Source of the DNA: Aphidius gifuensis | Taxonomy: Eukaryota > Arthropoda > Insecta > Hymenoptera > Braconidae | Assembly: GCF_014905175.1 (NCBI RefSeq) | Contig: NC_057789.1 | Coordinates: 1-64,000, forward strand | Length of the DNA stretch: 64,000 nucleotides | Direction of reading: 5' to 3' | Shown here: one piece after another, positions 1 to 10,978 of the stretch | Layout: each line of letters begins with the position of its first letter | How positions within the stretch are numbered: the first letter of the stretch is position 1 | The notes under the pieces: generated by a model | What the model was told of the DNA's origin: nothing | Databases searched by the model: none | The model's input: the letters and a program-made list of their open reading frames with translations, nothing else | Translations under genes and position numbers: made by a program

Positions 1-3000
1 TAGCTAAGGAAAAAGAGTAGAGAAAAGATGAGAAAAGATGAGCTGAAAAGATGTAGAAGAAAAGATGTAGCTAAGATGTAGCTATGGTAGCCTGAAAAGA
101 TGTAGCTAAGGAAAAGATGTAGCTAGCTAAGGATGTAGCTAAGGAAAAGATGTAGCTGAAAAGATGTAGCTAAGGAAAAGATGTAGCTAAGGAAAAAAAG
201 AAGATGTAGCTATGGCTGAAAAGATGTAGCTAAGGAAAAGATGTAGCTAAGGAAAAGATGTAGCTATGAAAAGATGTAGCTAAGGAAAAGATGTAGCTAT
301 GAAAAGATGTAGCTAAAAGATGTAGTGTGTAGCTAAGGAAAAGATGCTAAGAAAGATGGGAAAAGATGTAGCAGGAAAAGATGTAGCTAGGAAAAGATGC
401 TAGCTATGAAAAGATGTAGCTAGGAAAAGATGTAGCTAAGGAAAAGATGTAGCTATGAAAAGATGTAGCTAAGGAAAAGATGTAGATAAGGAAAAGATGT
501 AGCTAAGGAAAAGATGTGAAGCTATGAAAAGATGTAGCTAAGGAAAGATGTAGCTAGGAAAAGATGTAGCTAAGGAAAAGATGTAGCTATGAAAAGATGT
601 AGCTAAGGAAAAGATGTGAAGCTAAGGAAAAGATGTAGCTAAGAAAAGATGTAGCAGGAAAAGATGTAGCTAGGAAAAGATGTAGCTAAGGAAAAGATGT
701 AGCTAAGGAAAAGGTGTAGCTAAGGAAAAGATGTAGCTAGGAAAAGATGTAGCTAAGGAAAAGATGTAGCTAGGAAAAGATGTAGCTAAGGAAAAGATGT
801 AGCTATGAAAAGATGTAGCTAAGGAAAAGATGTAGCTAAGGAAAAGATGTAGCTAGGAAAAGATGTAGCTAAGGAAAAGATGTAGCTAAGGAAAAGATGT
901 AGCTAAGGAAAAGATGTAGCTAAGGAAAAGATGTAGCTAAGGAAAAGATGTAGCTAAGGAAAAGATGTAGCTAAGGAAAAGATGTAGCTAAGGAAAAGAT
1001 GTAGCTAAGGAAAAGATGTAGCTATGAAAAGATGTAGCTAAGGAAAAGATGTAGCTAGGAAAAGATGTAGCTAAGGAAAGATGTAGAAGTATGAAAAGAT
1101 GTAGCTAAGGAAAAGATGTAGCTAAGGAAAAGATGTAGCTAAGACAAAGATGTACCTAAGGAAAAGATGTAGCTAAAGAAAAGATGTAGCTAAGGAAAAG
1201 ATGTAGCTAAGGAAAAGATGTAGCTAAGGAAAAGATGTAGCAGGAAAAGATGTAGCTAGGAAAAGATAGCAAAGGAAAGATGTAGCTAAGGAAAAGATGT
1301 ATGGGAAAAAGATGTAGCTAAGGAAAAGATGTAGCTAAGGAAAAGATGTAGCTAAGGGAAAAGATGTAGCTAAGGAAAAGATGTAGCTAAGGAAAAGATG
1401 TAGCTAAGGAAAAGATGTAGCTAAGGAAAAGATGTAGCTAAGGAAAAGATGTAGCTAAGGAAAAGATGTAGCAAAGGAAAAGATGTAGCTAAGGAAAAGA
1501 TGTAGCTAAGGAAAAGATGTAGCTAAGGAAAAGATGTAGCTAAGGAAAAGATGTAGCTAAGGAAAAGACGAGGAGAAGGAAACGTACTAGATAATGAAAG
1601 GTTGCTGGAATGCAAACGTTGTAGCTAAGGAAAAGATGTAGCTAAGGAAAAGATGTAGCTAAGGAAAAGATGTAGCTAAGGAAAAGATGTAGCTAAGGAA
1701 AAGATGTAGCTAAGGAAAAGATGTAGCTAAGGAAAAGATGTAGCTGAGAAAAAGATGTAGCTAAGGAAAAAATGTAGCTAAGGAAAAGATGTAGCTAAGC
1801 AAAAGATGTAGCTAATGAAAAGATGTAGCTAAGGAAAAGATGTAGCTAAGGAAAAGATGTAGCTAAGGAAAAGATGTAGCTAAGGAAAAGATGTAGCTAA
1901 GGAAAAGATGTAGCTAAGGAAAAGATGTAGCTAAGGAAAAGATGTAGCTAAGGAAAAGATGAAGCGAAAAGATGTAGCTAAGGAAAAGATGTAGCTAAGG
2001 AAAAGATGTAGCTAAGGAAAAGATGTGAAGCTATGAAAAGATGTAGCTAAGGAAAAGATGTAGCTAAGGAAAAGATGTAGCTAAGGAAAAGATGTAGCTA
2101 GGAAAAGATGTAGCTAGGAAAAGATGTAGCTAAGGAAAAGATGTAGCTAGGAAAAGATGTAGCTAAGGAAAAGATGTAGCTAAGGAAAAGATGTAGCTAA
2201 GGAAAGATGTAGCTAAGGAAAAGATGTAGCTAAGGAAAAGATGTAGCTAGGAAAAGATGTAGCTAGGAAAAGATGTAGCTAAGGAAAAGATGTAGCTAGG
2301 AAAAGATGTAGCTAAGGAAAAGATGTAGCTAAGGAAAAGATGTAGCTAAGGAAAAGATGTAGCTAAGGAAAAGATGTAGCTAGGAAAAGATGTAGCTAGG
2401 AAAAGATGTAGCTAGGAAAAGATGTAGCTAAGGAAAAGATGTAGCTAAGGAAAAGATGTAGCTAAGGAAAAGATGTAGCTAAGGAAAAGATGTAGCTAAG
2501 GAAAAGATGTAGCTAAGGAAAAGATGTAGCTAAGGAAAAGCTGTAGCTAAGGGAAAGATGTAGCTAAGGAAAAGATGTAGCTAAGGAAAAGATGTAGCTA
2601 AGGAAAAGATGTAGCTAAGGAAAAGATGTAGCTAAGGAAAAGATGTAGCTAAGGAAAAGATGTAGCTAAGGAAAAGATGTAGCTAAGGAAAAGATGTAGC
2701 TAAGGAAAAGATGTAGCTAAGGAAAAGATGTAGCTAAGGAAAAGATGTAGCTAAGGAAAAGATGTAGCTAGGGAAAAGATGTAGCTAAGGAAAAGATGTA
2801 GCTAAGGAAAAGATGTAGCTAAGGAAAAGATGTAGCTAAGGAAAAGATGTAGCTAAGGAAAAGATGTAGCTAAGGAAAAGATGTAGCTAAGGAAAAGATG
2901 TAGCGAAGGAAAAGATGTAGCTAAGGAAAAGATGTAGCTAAGGAAAAGATGTAGCTAAGGAAAAGATGTAGCTAAGGAAAAGATGTAGCTAAGGAAAAGA

Positions 3001-5924
3001 TGTAGCTAAGGAAAAGATGTAGCTAAGGAAAAGATGTAGCTAAGGAAAAGATGTAGCTAAGGAAAAGATGTAGCTAAGGAAAAGATGTAGCTAAGGAAAA
3101 GATGTAGCTAAGGAAAAGATGTAGCTAAGGAAAAGATGTAGCTAAGGAAAAGATGTAGCTAGGGAGAAGATGTAGCGAACGAGAAGATGTAGCTAGGAAA
3201 AGATGTAGCTAAGGAAAAGAAGTAACTAAGGAAAAGATGTAGCTAAGGAAAAGATGTAGCTAAGGAAAAGATGTAGCTAAGGAAAAGATGTAGCTAAGGA
3301 AAAGATGTAGCTAAGGAAAAGATGTAGCTAAGGAAAAGATGTAGCTAAGGAAAAGATGTAGCTAAGGAAAAGATGTAGCTAAGGAAAAGATGTAGCTAAG
3401 GAAAAGATGTAGCTAAGGAAAAGATGTAGCTAAGGAAAAGATGTAGCTAAGGAAAAGATGTAGCTAAGGAAAAGATGTAGCTAAGGAAAAAGATGTAGCT
3501 AAGGAAAAAGATGTAGCTAAGGAAAAAGATGTAGCTAAGGAAAAGATGTAGCTAAGGAAAAGATGTAGCTAAGGAAAAGATGTAGCTAAGGAAAAAGATG
3601 TAGCTAAGGAAAAGATGTAGCTAAGGAAAAGATGTAGCTAAGGAAAAGATGTAGCTAAGGAAAAGATGTAGCTAAGGAAAAGATGTAGCTAAGGAAAAGA
3701 TGTAGCTAAGGAAAAGATGTAGCTAAGGAAAAGATGTAGCTAAGGAAAAGATGTAGCTAAGGAAAAGATGTAGCTAAGGAAAAGATGTAGCTAAGGAAAA
3801 GATGTAGCTAAGGAAAGATGTAGCTAAGGAAAAGATGTAGCTAGGAAAAGATGTAGATAAGGAAAAGATGTAGCTAAGGAAAAGATGTAGCATAGGAAAA
3901 GATGTAGCTAAGGAAAAGATGTAGCTAAGGAAAAGATGTAGCTAAGGAAAAGATGTAGCTAAGGAAAAGATGTAGCTAAGGAAAAGATGTAGCTAAGGAA
4001 AAGATGTAGCTAAGGAAAAGATGTAGCTAAGGAAAAGATGTAGCTAAGGAAAAGATGTAGCTAAGGAAAAGATGTAGCAAAGGAAAAGATGTAGCTAAGG
4101 AAAGATGTAGCTAAGGAAAAGATGTAGCTAAGGAAAAGATGTAGCTAAGGAAAAGATGTAGCTAAGGAAAAGATGTAGCTAAGGAAAAGATGTAGCTAAG
4201 GAAAAGATGTAGCTAAGGAAAAGATGTAGCTAAGGAAAAGATGTAGCTAAGGAAAAGATGTAGCTAAGGAAAAGATGTAGCTAAGGAAAAGATGTAGCTA
4301 AGGAAAAGATGTAGCTAAGGAAAAGATGTAGCTAAGGAAAAGATGTAGCTAAGGAAAAGATGTAGCTAAGGAAAAGATGTAGCTAAGGAAAAGATGTATA
4401 AAGATGTAGCTAAGGAAAAGATGTAGCTAAGGAAAAGATGTAGCTAGGAAAAGATGTAGCTAAGGAAAAGATGTAGCTAGGAAAAGATGTAGCTAAGGAA
4501 AAGATGTAGCTAAGGAAAAGATGTAGCTAAGGAAAAGATGTAGCTAAGGAAAAGATGTAGCTAGGAAAAGATGTAGCTAAGGAAGATGTAGCGAAAAGAT
4601 GTAGCTAGGAAAAGATGTAGCTAAGGAAAAGATGTAGCTAAGGAAAAGATGTAGCTAAGGAAAAGATGTAGCTAGGAAAAGATGTAGCTAAGGAAAAGAT
4701 GTAGCTAAGGAAAAGATGTAGCTAGGAAAAGATGTAGCTAGGAAAAGATGCTAGAAAAGATGTAGCTAAGGAAAAGATGTAGCTAAGGAAAAGATGTAGC
4801 TAGGAAAAGATGTAGCTAAGGAAAAGATGTAGCTAAGGAAAAGATGTAGCTAAGGAAAAGAGGTAGGAAAAGATGTAGCTAGGAAAAGATGTAGCTAGGA
4901 AAAGATGTAGCTAAGGAAAAGATGTAGCTAAGAAAAAGGTAGCAAAGGAAAAGATGTAGCTAAGGAAAAGATGTAGCTAAGGAAAAGATGTAGCTAAGAA
5001 AAGATGTAGCTAAAAGATGTAGCTAAGGAAAAGATGTAGCTAGGAAAAGATGTAGCTAAGGAAAAGATGTAGCTAAGAAAAGATGTAGCTAGGAAAAGAT
5101 GTAGCTAAGGAAAAGATGTAGCTAAGGAAAAGATGTAGCTAAGGAAAAGATGTAGCTAGGAAAAGATGTAGCTAAGGAAAAGATGTAGCTAGGAAAAGAT
5201 GTAGCTAGGAAAAGATGTAGCTAAGGAAAAGATGTAGCTAAGGAAAAGATGTAGCTAAGGAAAAGATGTAGCTAAGGAAAAGATGTAGCTAAGGAAAAGA
5301 TGTAGCTAAGGAAAAGATGTAGCTAAGGAAAAGATGTAGCTAAGGAAAGGATGGAGCTAAGGAAAAGATGTAGCGAAGGAAAAGATGTAGCGGAGGAAAA
5401 GATGTAGCTAAGGAAAAGATGTAGCTAAGGAAAAGATGTAGCTAAGGAAAAGATGTAGCTAAGGAAAAGATGTAGCTAAGGAAAAGATGTAGCTAAGGAA
5501 AAGATGTAGCTAAGGAAAAGATGTAGCTAAGGAAAAGATGTAGCTAAGGAAAAGATGTAGCTAAGGAAAAGATGTAGCTAGGTAAACGATGTGGCATAGG
5601 AAAAGATGTAGCTAAGGAAAAGATGTAGCTAAGGAAAAGATGTAGCTAAGGAAAAGATGTAGCTAAGGAAAAGATGTAGGTAAGGAAAAGATGTAGCGAA
5701 GGAAAAGATGTAGAAAAGGAAAAGATGTAGCTAAGGAAAAGATGTAGCTAAGGAAAAGATGTAGCTAAGGAAAAGATGTAGCTAAGGAAAAGATGTAGCT
5801 AAGGAAAAGATGTAGCTAAGGAAAAGATGTAGCTAAGGAAAAGATGTAGCTAAGGAAAAGATGTAGCTAAGGAAAAGATGTAGCTAAGGAAAAGATGTAG
5901 CTAAGGAAAAGATGTAGCTAAGGA
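1..5924. repeat. 17-bp satellite array (left part cut by window edge)
   Basis: Tandem array of the 17-mer GTAGCTAAGGAAAAGAT, about 345 copies by length. The commonest variant is a 16-mer missing one A (GTAGCTAGG...), frequent at 360-900, 2090-2430 and 4440-5220. An 18-mer with AAAAA instead of AAAA clusters near 3485-3600. The stretches 2440-3160 and 3220-3840 are almost perfectly homogeneous, while the first kilobase is scrambled with truncated units. Every frame contains TAG or TAA because the period is not a multiple of three, so it is not coding. The array ends abruptly at the fold-back repeats. A centromeric or other heterochromatic role is possible but is inference. Confidence 0.97.
1568..1620. 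other. non-satellite interruption inside the array
   Basis: About 53 bases that do not follow the 17-bp unit (contains ACGTACTAGATAATG and GGTTGCTGGAATGC) interrupt an otherwise regular stretch. The array resumes in register-like form at GTAGCTAAGG. It is the only sizeable foreign segment in the array; smaller damaged units occur at 3165-3190, 4395-4405, 5580-5600 and 5685-5715. No function is visible. Confidence 0.75.
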
Positions 5925-6394
5925 AAAAATTTTTATTGAAGTTTTGAACGACTCCCGAAACTTACCGACACAGATTCCTATATTACCATCTGATGGTAAT
6001 GCAGATTCCTACATTACCGACCGCGATGTAAGTTTCGGGAGTCGTTCAAAACTTCAATAAAAATTTTTAACCCTTCATTACCGACACAAAAATTTTTATT
6101 GCATTTTTGAACGACTCCCGAAACTTACCGACACAGATTTCCATATTACCAACTGATGGTATTGCAGATCCCTGCATTACCGACCGCGATGCAAGTTTCG
6201 GGAGTCGTTCAAAACTTCAATAAAAATTTTCGACCCTTTGTTACCGACACAAAAATTTTTATTGCATTTTTGAACGACTCCCGAAACTTACCGGCACAGA
6301 TTTCCATATTACCAACTGATGGTATTGCAGATTCCTACATTACCGACTGCGATGTAAGTTTCACGAGTTGTTCGAAACTTCAATAAAAATTTTT
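5925..6394. repeat. three tandem 163-bp fold-back (inverted repeat) units
   Basis: Unit 1 has a perfect 41-bp inverted repeat: left arm 5925-5965, right arm 6028-6068, with a 62-base loop. Unit 2 arms are 6088-6128 and 6191-6230; unit 3 arms are 6251-6291 and 6354-6394. Identical landmarks (GAACGACTCCCG at 5946, 6109 and 6272) give an exact period of 163. Arms 2 and 3 carry a few substitutions, most in the last right arm. The loop of unit 1 holds a smaller palindrome (ATTACCATC/TGATGGTAAT) and the word TTACCGAC recurs throughout. A 76-codon open frame in it is a by-product of the repeat. Confidence 0.93.
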
Positions 6395-7074
6395 AACATT
6401 GTTACCGACATCAACAACATAAAAATCATATATACTATATACTCAATGATAACTGTACTAATAAATTTTATCTTCAAATAACTATATGATTGTTTCAATA
6501 CATTTGTGAACAAACAACAAAATAAAATAACTTACGAAAATATAGTCTTCGAGATAGAAACATGCTAGCTCAACACCGATAAAGTAAGTATATTATATTA
6601 CACATTGTCTTAAGTATAAAAAAACATATATATAAACTATCTACTAAAAAATAATACAAGTCCCAGCCTGTATGAACCTGTATTTTTCTCTATCTATATA
6701 TAGCACCTACCTTCCAAAATTTTGTCCAAGTCCATAAACCCATGTAAATACAAAGTATGTCTAAAAATGATCCCCGTCAAAAAATAAGTACTTGTAAGCA
6801 AAAAAAAAAATATTTTTTCCCTCTATATATAGCACCTACCTTCCAAATTTTTGCCTAAGTCCAAATTCCCATTTATAAAGAGAATATTGAATGCCGGAAT
6901 TAGCTGCTGTTGTTGTTGCATTTAGAATCATTGATTTTATTTATTTGAATTTATTTATTTGAATTTATTTTGAGAATTTCAAATTTCGGAATTGACTGCT
7001 CTTACGGATATACTTGAAACTATTTATATTTTGAATTTATTTTTCAAGATCTCTACTTTTTTTATGTCAATGAT
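6395..7074. other. non-coding AT-rich DNA with a diverged 129-bp duplication
   Basis: No gene is visible. The word TAGCACCTACCTTCCAAA occurs at 6701 and again at 6830, and similarity extends on both sides (CTCTATATATAGC... before; AAGTCCA...CCCAT after), so roughly 6685-6756 and 6813-6885 are two diverged copies. A short TTTATTTGAAT tandem lies near 6936-6970. Confidence 0.6.
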
Positions 7075-7375
7075 AAGTTACCGACCGAGCACAGATTTTT
7101 TCAGCGCTTTGCGCCGGGTATTGGTTTATTAATACCCTTAGACGCCCACAGCCCCAACCAACCAACCACACGGGGCTGCAGGCGTCGACCACTCGATGAC
7201 TGAAGTATACCACAGTAAGCCAATCAAATCAAATTAAACTACTTTAAACAACAAATTAAATAAAAAACTCTACTTTGCTTACGTGTACCAACTAAAGGAT
7301 ACAAGATAGCATTTGGCCTAAATACTATGTTGTATACTTCAGTCACGTCACTGTGGTATACGGGGGGATCCCCCG
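7075..7375. repeat. hairpin cluster and small element with terminal inverted repeats
   Basis: 7197-7210 (TGACTGAAGTATAC) and 7332-7345 (GTATACTTCAGTCA) are a perfect 14-bp terminal inverted repeat around a 121-base interior, and 7205-7215 pairs with 7351-7361 (CTGTGGTATAC). To the left, 7141-7186 can fold into a GC-rich hairpin (GACGCC/GGCGTC and CAGCCCC/GGGGCTG), and GGGTATT/AATACCC flank a loop just before it. GGGGATCCCC near 7362 is palindromic. GC content is much higher than the surroundings. A MITE-like or fold-back transposon remnant is the likely explanation; no clear target-site duplication is seen. Confidence 0.55.
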
Positions 7376-8003
7376 TTAGTGATGACAATTTTGTCCTTAT
7401 ATATTAAACGTCATGCAACTTGACAACTTGTGAGAAAAGTACAATTTTATGAATCCCAATAACCCGCTTAATATTAATCCTAAAAATACCTATCAAACAT
7501 CATTAACTTTCTTTTTTTAATCCGCATCCAATCATTATCGCTATTATTTATTTATTCCATTTTTTAATTAATCCAAAATAACTTGTAATATCAAACATCA
7601 TCCTAGCCATACAGTATACCCATACATGATTTTCAAATTCTCATAGCTTCCTCAATATCCATCCTAAAATTATGATTCAAACGGCATTAAATTCTCTATT
7701 AAATTACGCTAATTATCATCACAATAGATTATTTTATAAACAATCAATTAATTTACTAAAAACAATTTAATTATACAATATTTTCTTGCCACGAGGCCTT
7801 GTCCGTAAGGTGCTGCCTCAACGGCAAATCCAAAAACCAAAAATATTCAAAATCCGAAAATTGACATATACATTTTGTTAAATAATTCAACTCCCCATAA
7901 TTTCCTCATATAAATAAATCAATTCTAAACATTGTTATTTAAAAAGATTTTTAATTAAACTATTCCTTCATTTATTAATTAATTAAATAAAAATTATTAA
8001 CAA
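7376..8003. other. non-coding AT-rich DNA
   Basis: No gene, RNA or tandem repeat could be supported. A GC-richer island near 7790-7833 (GAGGCCTTGTCCGTAAGG, TGCCTCAACGGCAA) resembles in style the neighbouring 75-bp duplicated sequence and may be repeat debris. Confidence 0.6.
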
Positions 8004-8153
8004 GATTGTTGTCCACCAAGGCCGTTAGGTGGACAGCCGACCCCGTGAAAAACACCAAATAATAACAATAGTACAAGAGATTGTTGTCCACCAAAGCCGT
8101 TAGATGGACAGTTGACCCCGTGAAAAACACCAAATAATAACAATAGTACAAGA
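8004..8153. repeat. 75-bp tandem duplication with internal hairpin
   Basis: Copies 8004-8078 and 8079-8153 differ at four positions only. Each begins GATTGTTGTCCACC and contains CCCCGTGAAAAACACC. Copy 1 contains a TGTCCACC/GGTGGACA inverted repeat separated by 10 bases, weakened by one change in copy 2. Two short reverse-strand open frames here follow the repeat and are not genes. Confidence 0.85.
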
Positions 8154-8809
8154 ATCTGTCAAATTTTTTAACAACAAACAAATTCCATGAGTTATGTGTC
8201 TTTTATGTAGACAGGTATTGTTATTAATAATTAAATCATTTAATTTCTTGCTAAAATTATTATAAATTGTATTACATGTTTGACAGACAATATTTAAAAA
8301 TTCCAACAAGTAGAATAGCATAATTAATGATATTTATATAAATATGTCTTGTTGGTTTTGTTTATCAGTATCAAGTATCAAGCTCATGTGTTTATTAAAT
8401 ATTTATTAAATTTTATGTGCATAAATATTAACTACATATATTATTATTGTAGGTAACCGAATGGAATTATATTGTTTATTGAAAATTTGACTTGAAAAAT
8501 GTGAAAAAAAGTGAGAGACATAGCGAGCAAGGATAACAAGACAAATGTCATTATTTTCTCATTGTATCATCTGTTAAAAATCAATTGTCCATAATTTTCA
8601 TGACATACCTAAATATATAAATATATATTAATTTTTGACTGCTCTCTCCTTACCATATTTACTGAATATTGATGATTGAATACAAAATGTCAAAATTACA
8701 AATAAGAAATTGTTTTATTAAATTAATACGAAAATCAAGTTGATAAATAAATAAATAAATAAATACAAGATAATATAGGTATATATATATATTGATAAAA
8801 CATGTGCAA
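8154..8809. other. upstream region of the BTBD17-like gene
   Basis: AT-rich sequence with no other gene. It must hold the promoter and 5' UTR of the gene that starts at 8810, but no core motif stands out. Confidence 0.5.
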
Positions 8810-10451
8810 ATGTTACGTAGTACAATTAGATGGATGACAGGTTATACAAATATGGATCAACAAAATAATAATACAACAACAACAACAAACACTAATATTA
8901 CAACTGATATTGGTGATGTTAAAAATAATGTACCAATTACACCTGATGCAGTTGAGGTAATAATGATAATAGTTGAAAAAATAAATATTATTTATTTATT
9001 TATTGATTTATTTACAGGTTGATAATTCTCATACAATATTATTAAAAATTGCAACATTATATGCTGAAAAATTAATAAATGACATTTGTCTTGTTGTTGA
9101 TGGTGTTGAATATCCAGCTCATCGTTTAATATTATGTGCATCAAGTGATGTTTTTCAGGTAATGTTAATGAGTCCACAATGGTCAGAATCACATGAAAGT
9201 CGTGTGACATTACAAGAAACACCACAATGTGTTCCATTATTTAGTGAATTTCTTCGTTATTTTTATACTGGACAAATAAGAATAAGTTATGAAGTTGTTC
9301 TGCCAATTTTATCACTTGCTGATAAATATAATGTCAAAGATTTAATAACATTATGTTTAGAATATATGAATAATCATATTGCTGTTGCTGCAATAAATGG
9401 TACACTTGTATCATGGCTTGAATATGTATCAAATTGTGGTCATCAATTAATAACAAAAACATGTCAAAATTTTATTAAATGGAATATTGAGCTAGTTGCT
9501 AAAACACCAGATTTCGGTAATTTTGATATTAATATTTTAATTATGTTGCTACATAAAAGTAGTTTAATTATAAAAGATGAATTAACCCTATACAAATGTA
9601 TTGAACTGTGGATAAACTATCAAGAATCAAATTTAAAAAAACATAATATAACAACAGATGAATATGAAAAGACAATAAAACAAATTGTTATTGCTGTTAT
9701 GACACCAATTAGATTTCCAATGATGTCACCACGTCAATTAGCTGAATTGCTATTATCACCATTAACTAAAAAATATAAAGAGTTTTTTGTTGAAAGAATG
9801 GCTATTGGTATGTCATTTCATTCTGGTCACAATGAACGTATACGTGAAATAATAAATAATGAGGATGATGGATATTTATTATTTGAACCAAGATTATATA
9901 CTGTTGATACATGTTGTTCACTATTAACTATTGAAAATTTTCGTAATTTACCATCATATCATACACGTACACTTGTATTTTCAAGTCAATCGTATCTTGC
10001 TGAATATTGTGGTGAACGTACATGTGAATGGGTTGTTGATTTATATCCAAAAGGTGTATGGTTTAAAAAATTTTTTTTAATTGTATGGCAAGGTACTGTT
10101 GAAATGCCTGAACATGTTATTAAATCAGTTAGATTATCAATGACATGTAAAGAACCACCAGATACAACAGACACTGATATGAGAGTTAAAATTGGTGTAT
10201 TAATATATGCATTACAAGATGGTGTTGAACATATTGCTCGTGTTACTCAAGTTGTACACAGATTTAATAAAAATGAACGTGTATTAAATTTAGATAATTT
10301 ATTACCATTTGAAGAGTTGAATCCACCAGTTAATATAACAAATACTAGCAACAACAACAACAACAAAGATAGCAGCAACTCATCAGCATTTCTTGTTGGA
10401 CCAAATAAAGATATGCTTAAACTACATATTGTCATTTCACCAGCTAATTAA
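8810..10451 (+). CDS. BTB-BACK domain protein, BTBD17-like
   Basis: Two exons, 8810-8956 and 9018-10451, joined in phase 0 across a 61-base GT-AG intron, give 526 residues. I chose the ATG at 8810 (MLRSTIRW...); the open frame before it has no ATG. After a T/N-rich leader, a BTB/POZ fold starts near residue 65 (NDICLVVDGVEYPAHRLIL, then CASSDVFQVML), followed by a BACK region (about residues 160-280) and a C-terminal domain (about 300-490) that ends in an Asn-rich tract. This order matches the insect BTBD17 family, whose members are thought to mediate protein-protein contacts; many BTB-BACK proteins are cullin-3 adaptors, but BTBD17 function is poorly known. An alternative is another BTB-BACK-PHR-like protein. 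Family assignment is from memory of conserved words. Confidence 0.78.
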
Positions 10452-10978
10452 TAAATATATATCTTGATATTTTATTATTTTATTTTTTTTTTTTTTTCTT
10501 TATATATTCTATAGTAATAATAATTATTATAAAAGTTGATAAGTAAATATATATGTATAATGGAAAAATTTAATTTACATAATTGGAATTATTTTAAATA
10601 ATAATAATATGAAAAAATATGACATGTTTAAAAGACTATTTTGTCAAATAAATAAAAAGTAAATTTATCAAAATAATCAAATTATTTATTTATTTTTAAA
10701 ATATTATTGATACGACCTACATAAAATGCATGTCCTTGGGAATGATAAATTATAATTTATAAATACATGTGCATTCTCCTTGTCTTGAAAAATCATAATA
10801 ATAAAATACATGTATTATTTACATACATAGTAGAAGGTGAAAGTTTCCAATACATTAACCACATTAACTTGGAATTTGTTTCAGTTACTCAGTTAGTCTT
10901 TGCCAAACTGTTGACGACCAAGCAATTAAATTAAATCTAAAAATCAAATCAAAAGTATTTTTTTTTTATTCAATTAAA
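10452..10978. other. intergenic region, 3' end of BTBD17-like gene to GST promoter
   Basis: AT-rich, no gene seen. It begins with a T-tract after the stop codon and ends with the GST leader, where the sequence TTTCAGTTACTCAGTTAGTC (10881-10900) contains initiator-like TCAGT words. No TATA box can be assigned with confidence. Confidence 0.5.

Noticed and set aside
1..5924. CRISPR-like array
   Set aside because: Units are contiguous 17-mers with no unique spacers, and the surroundings are eukaryotic.
6156..6386. 76-codon open frame
   Set aside because: It lies wholly in the fold-back units and simply reads through their arms.
7975..8321. two overlapping reverse-strand open frames
   Set aside because: They repeat because the 75-bp duplication repeats; no codon or domain signal.
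8792..8809. upstream extension MIKHVQ of the BTBD17-like protein
   Set aside because: That frame opens with TTG; the first ATG is at 8810.
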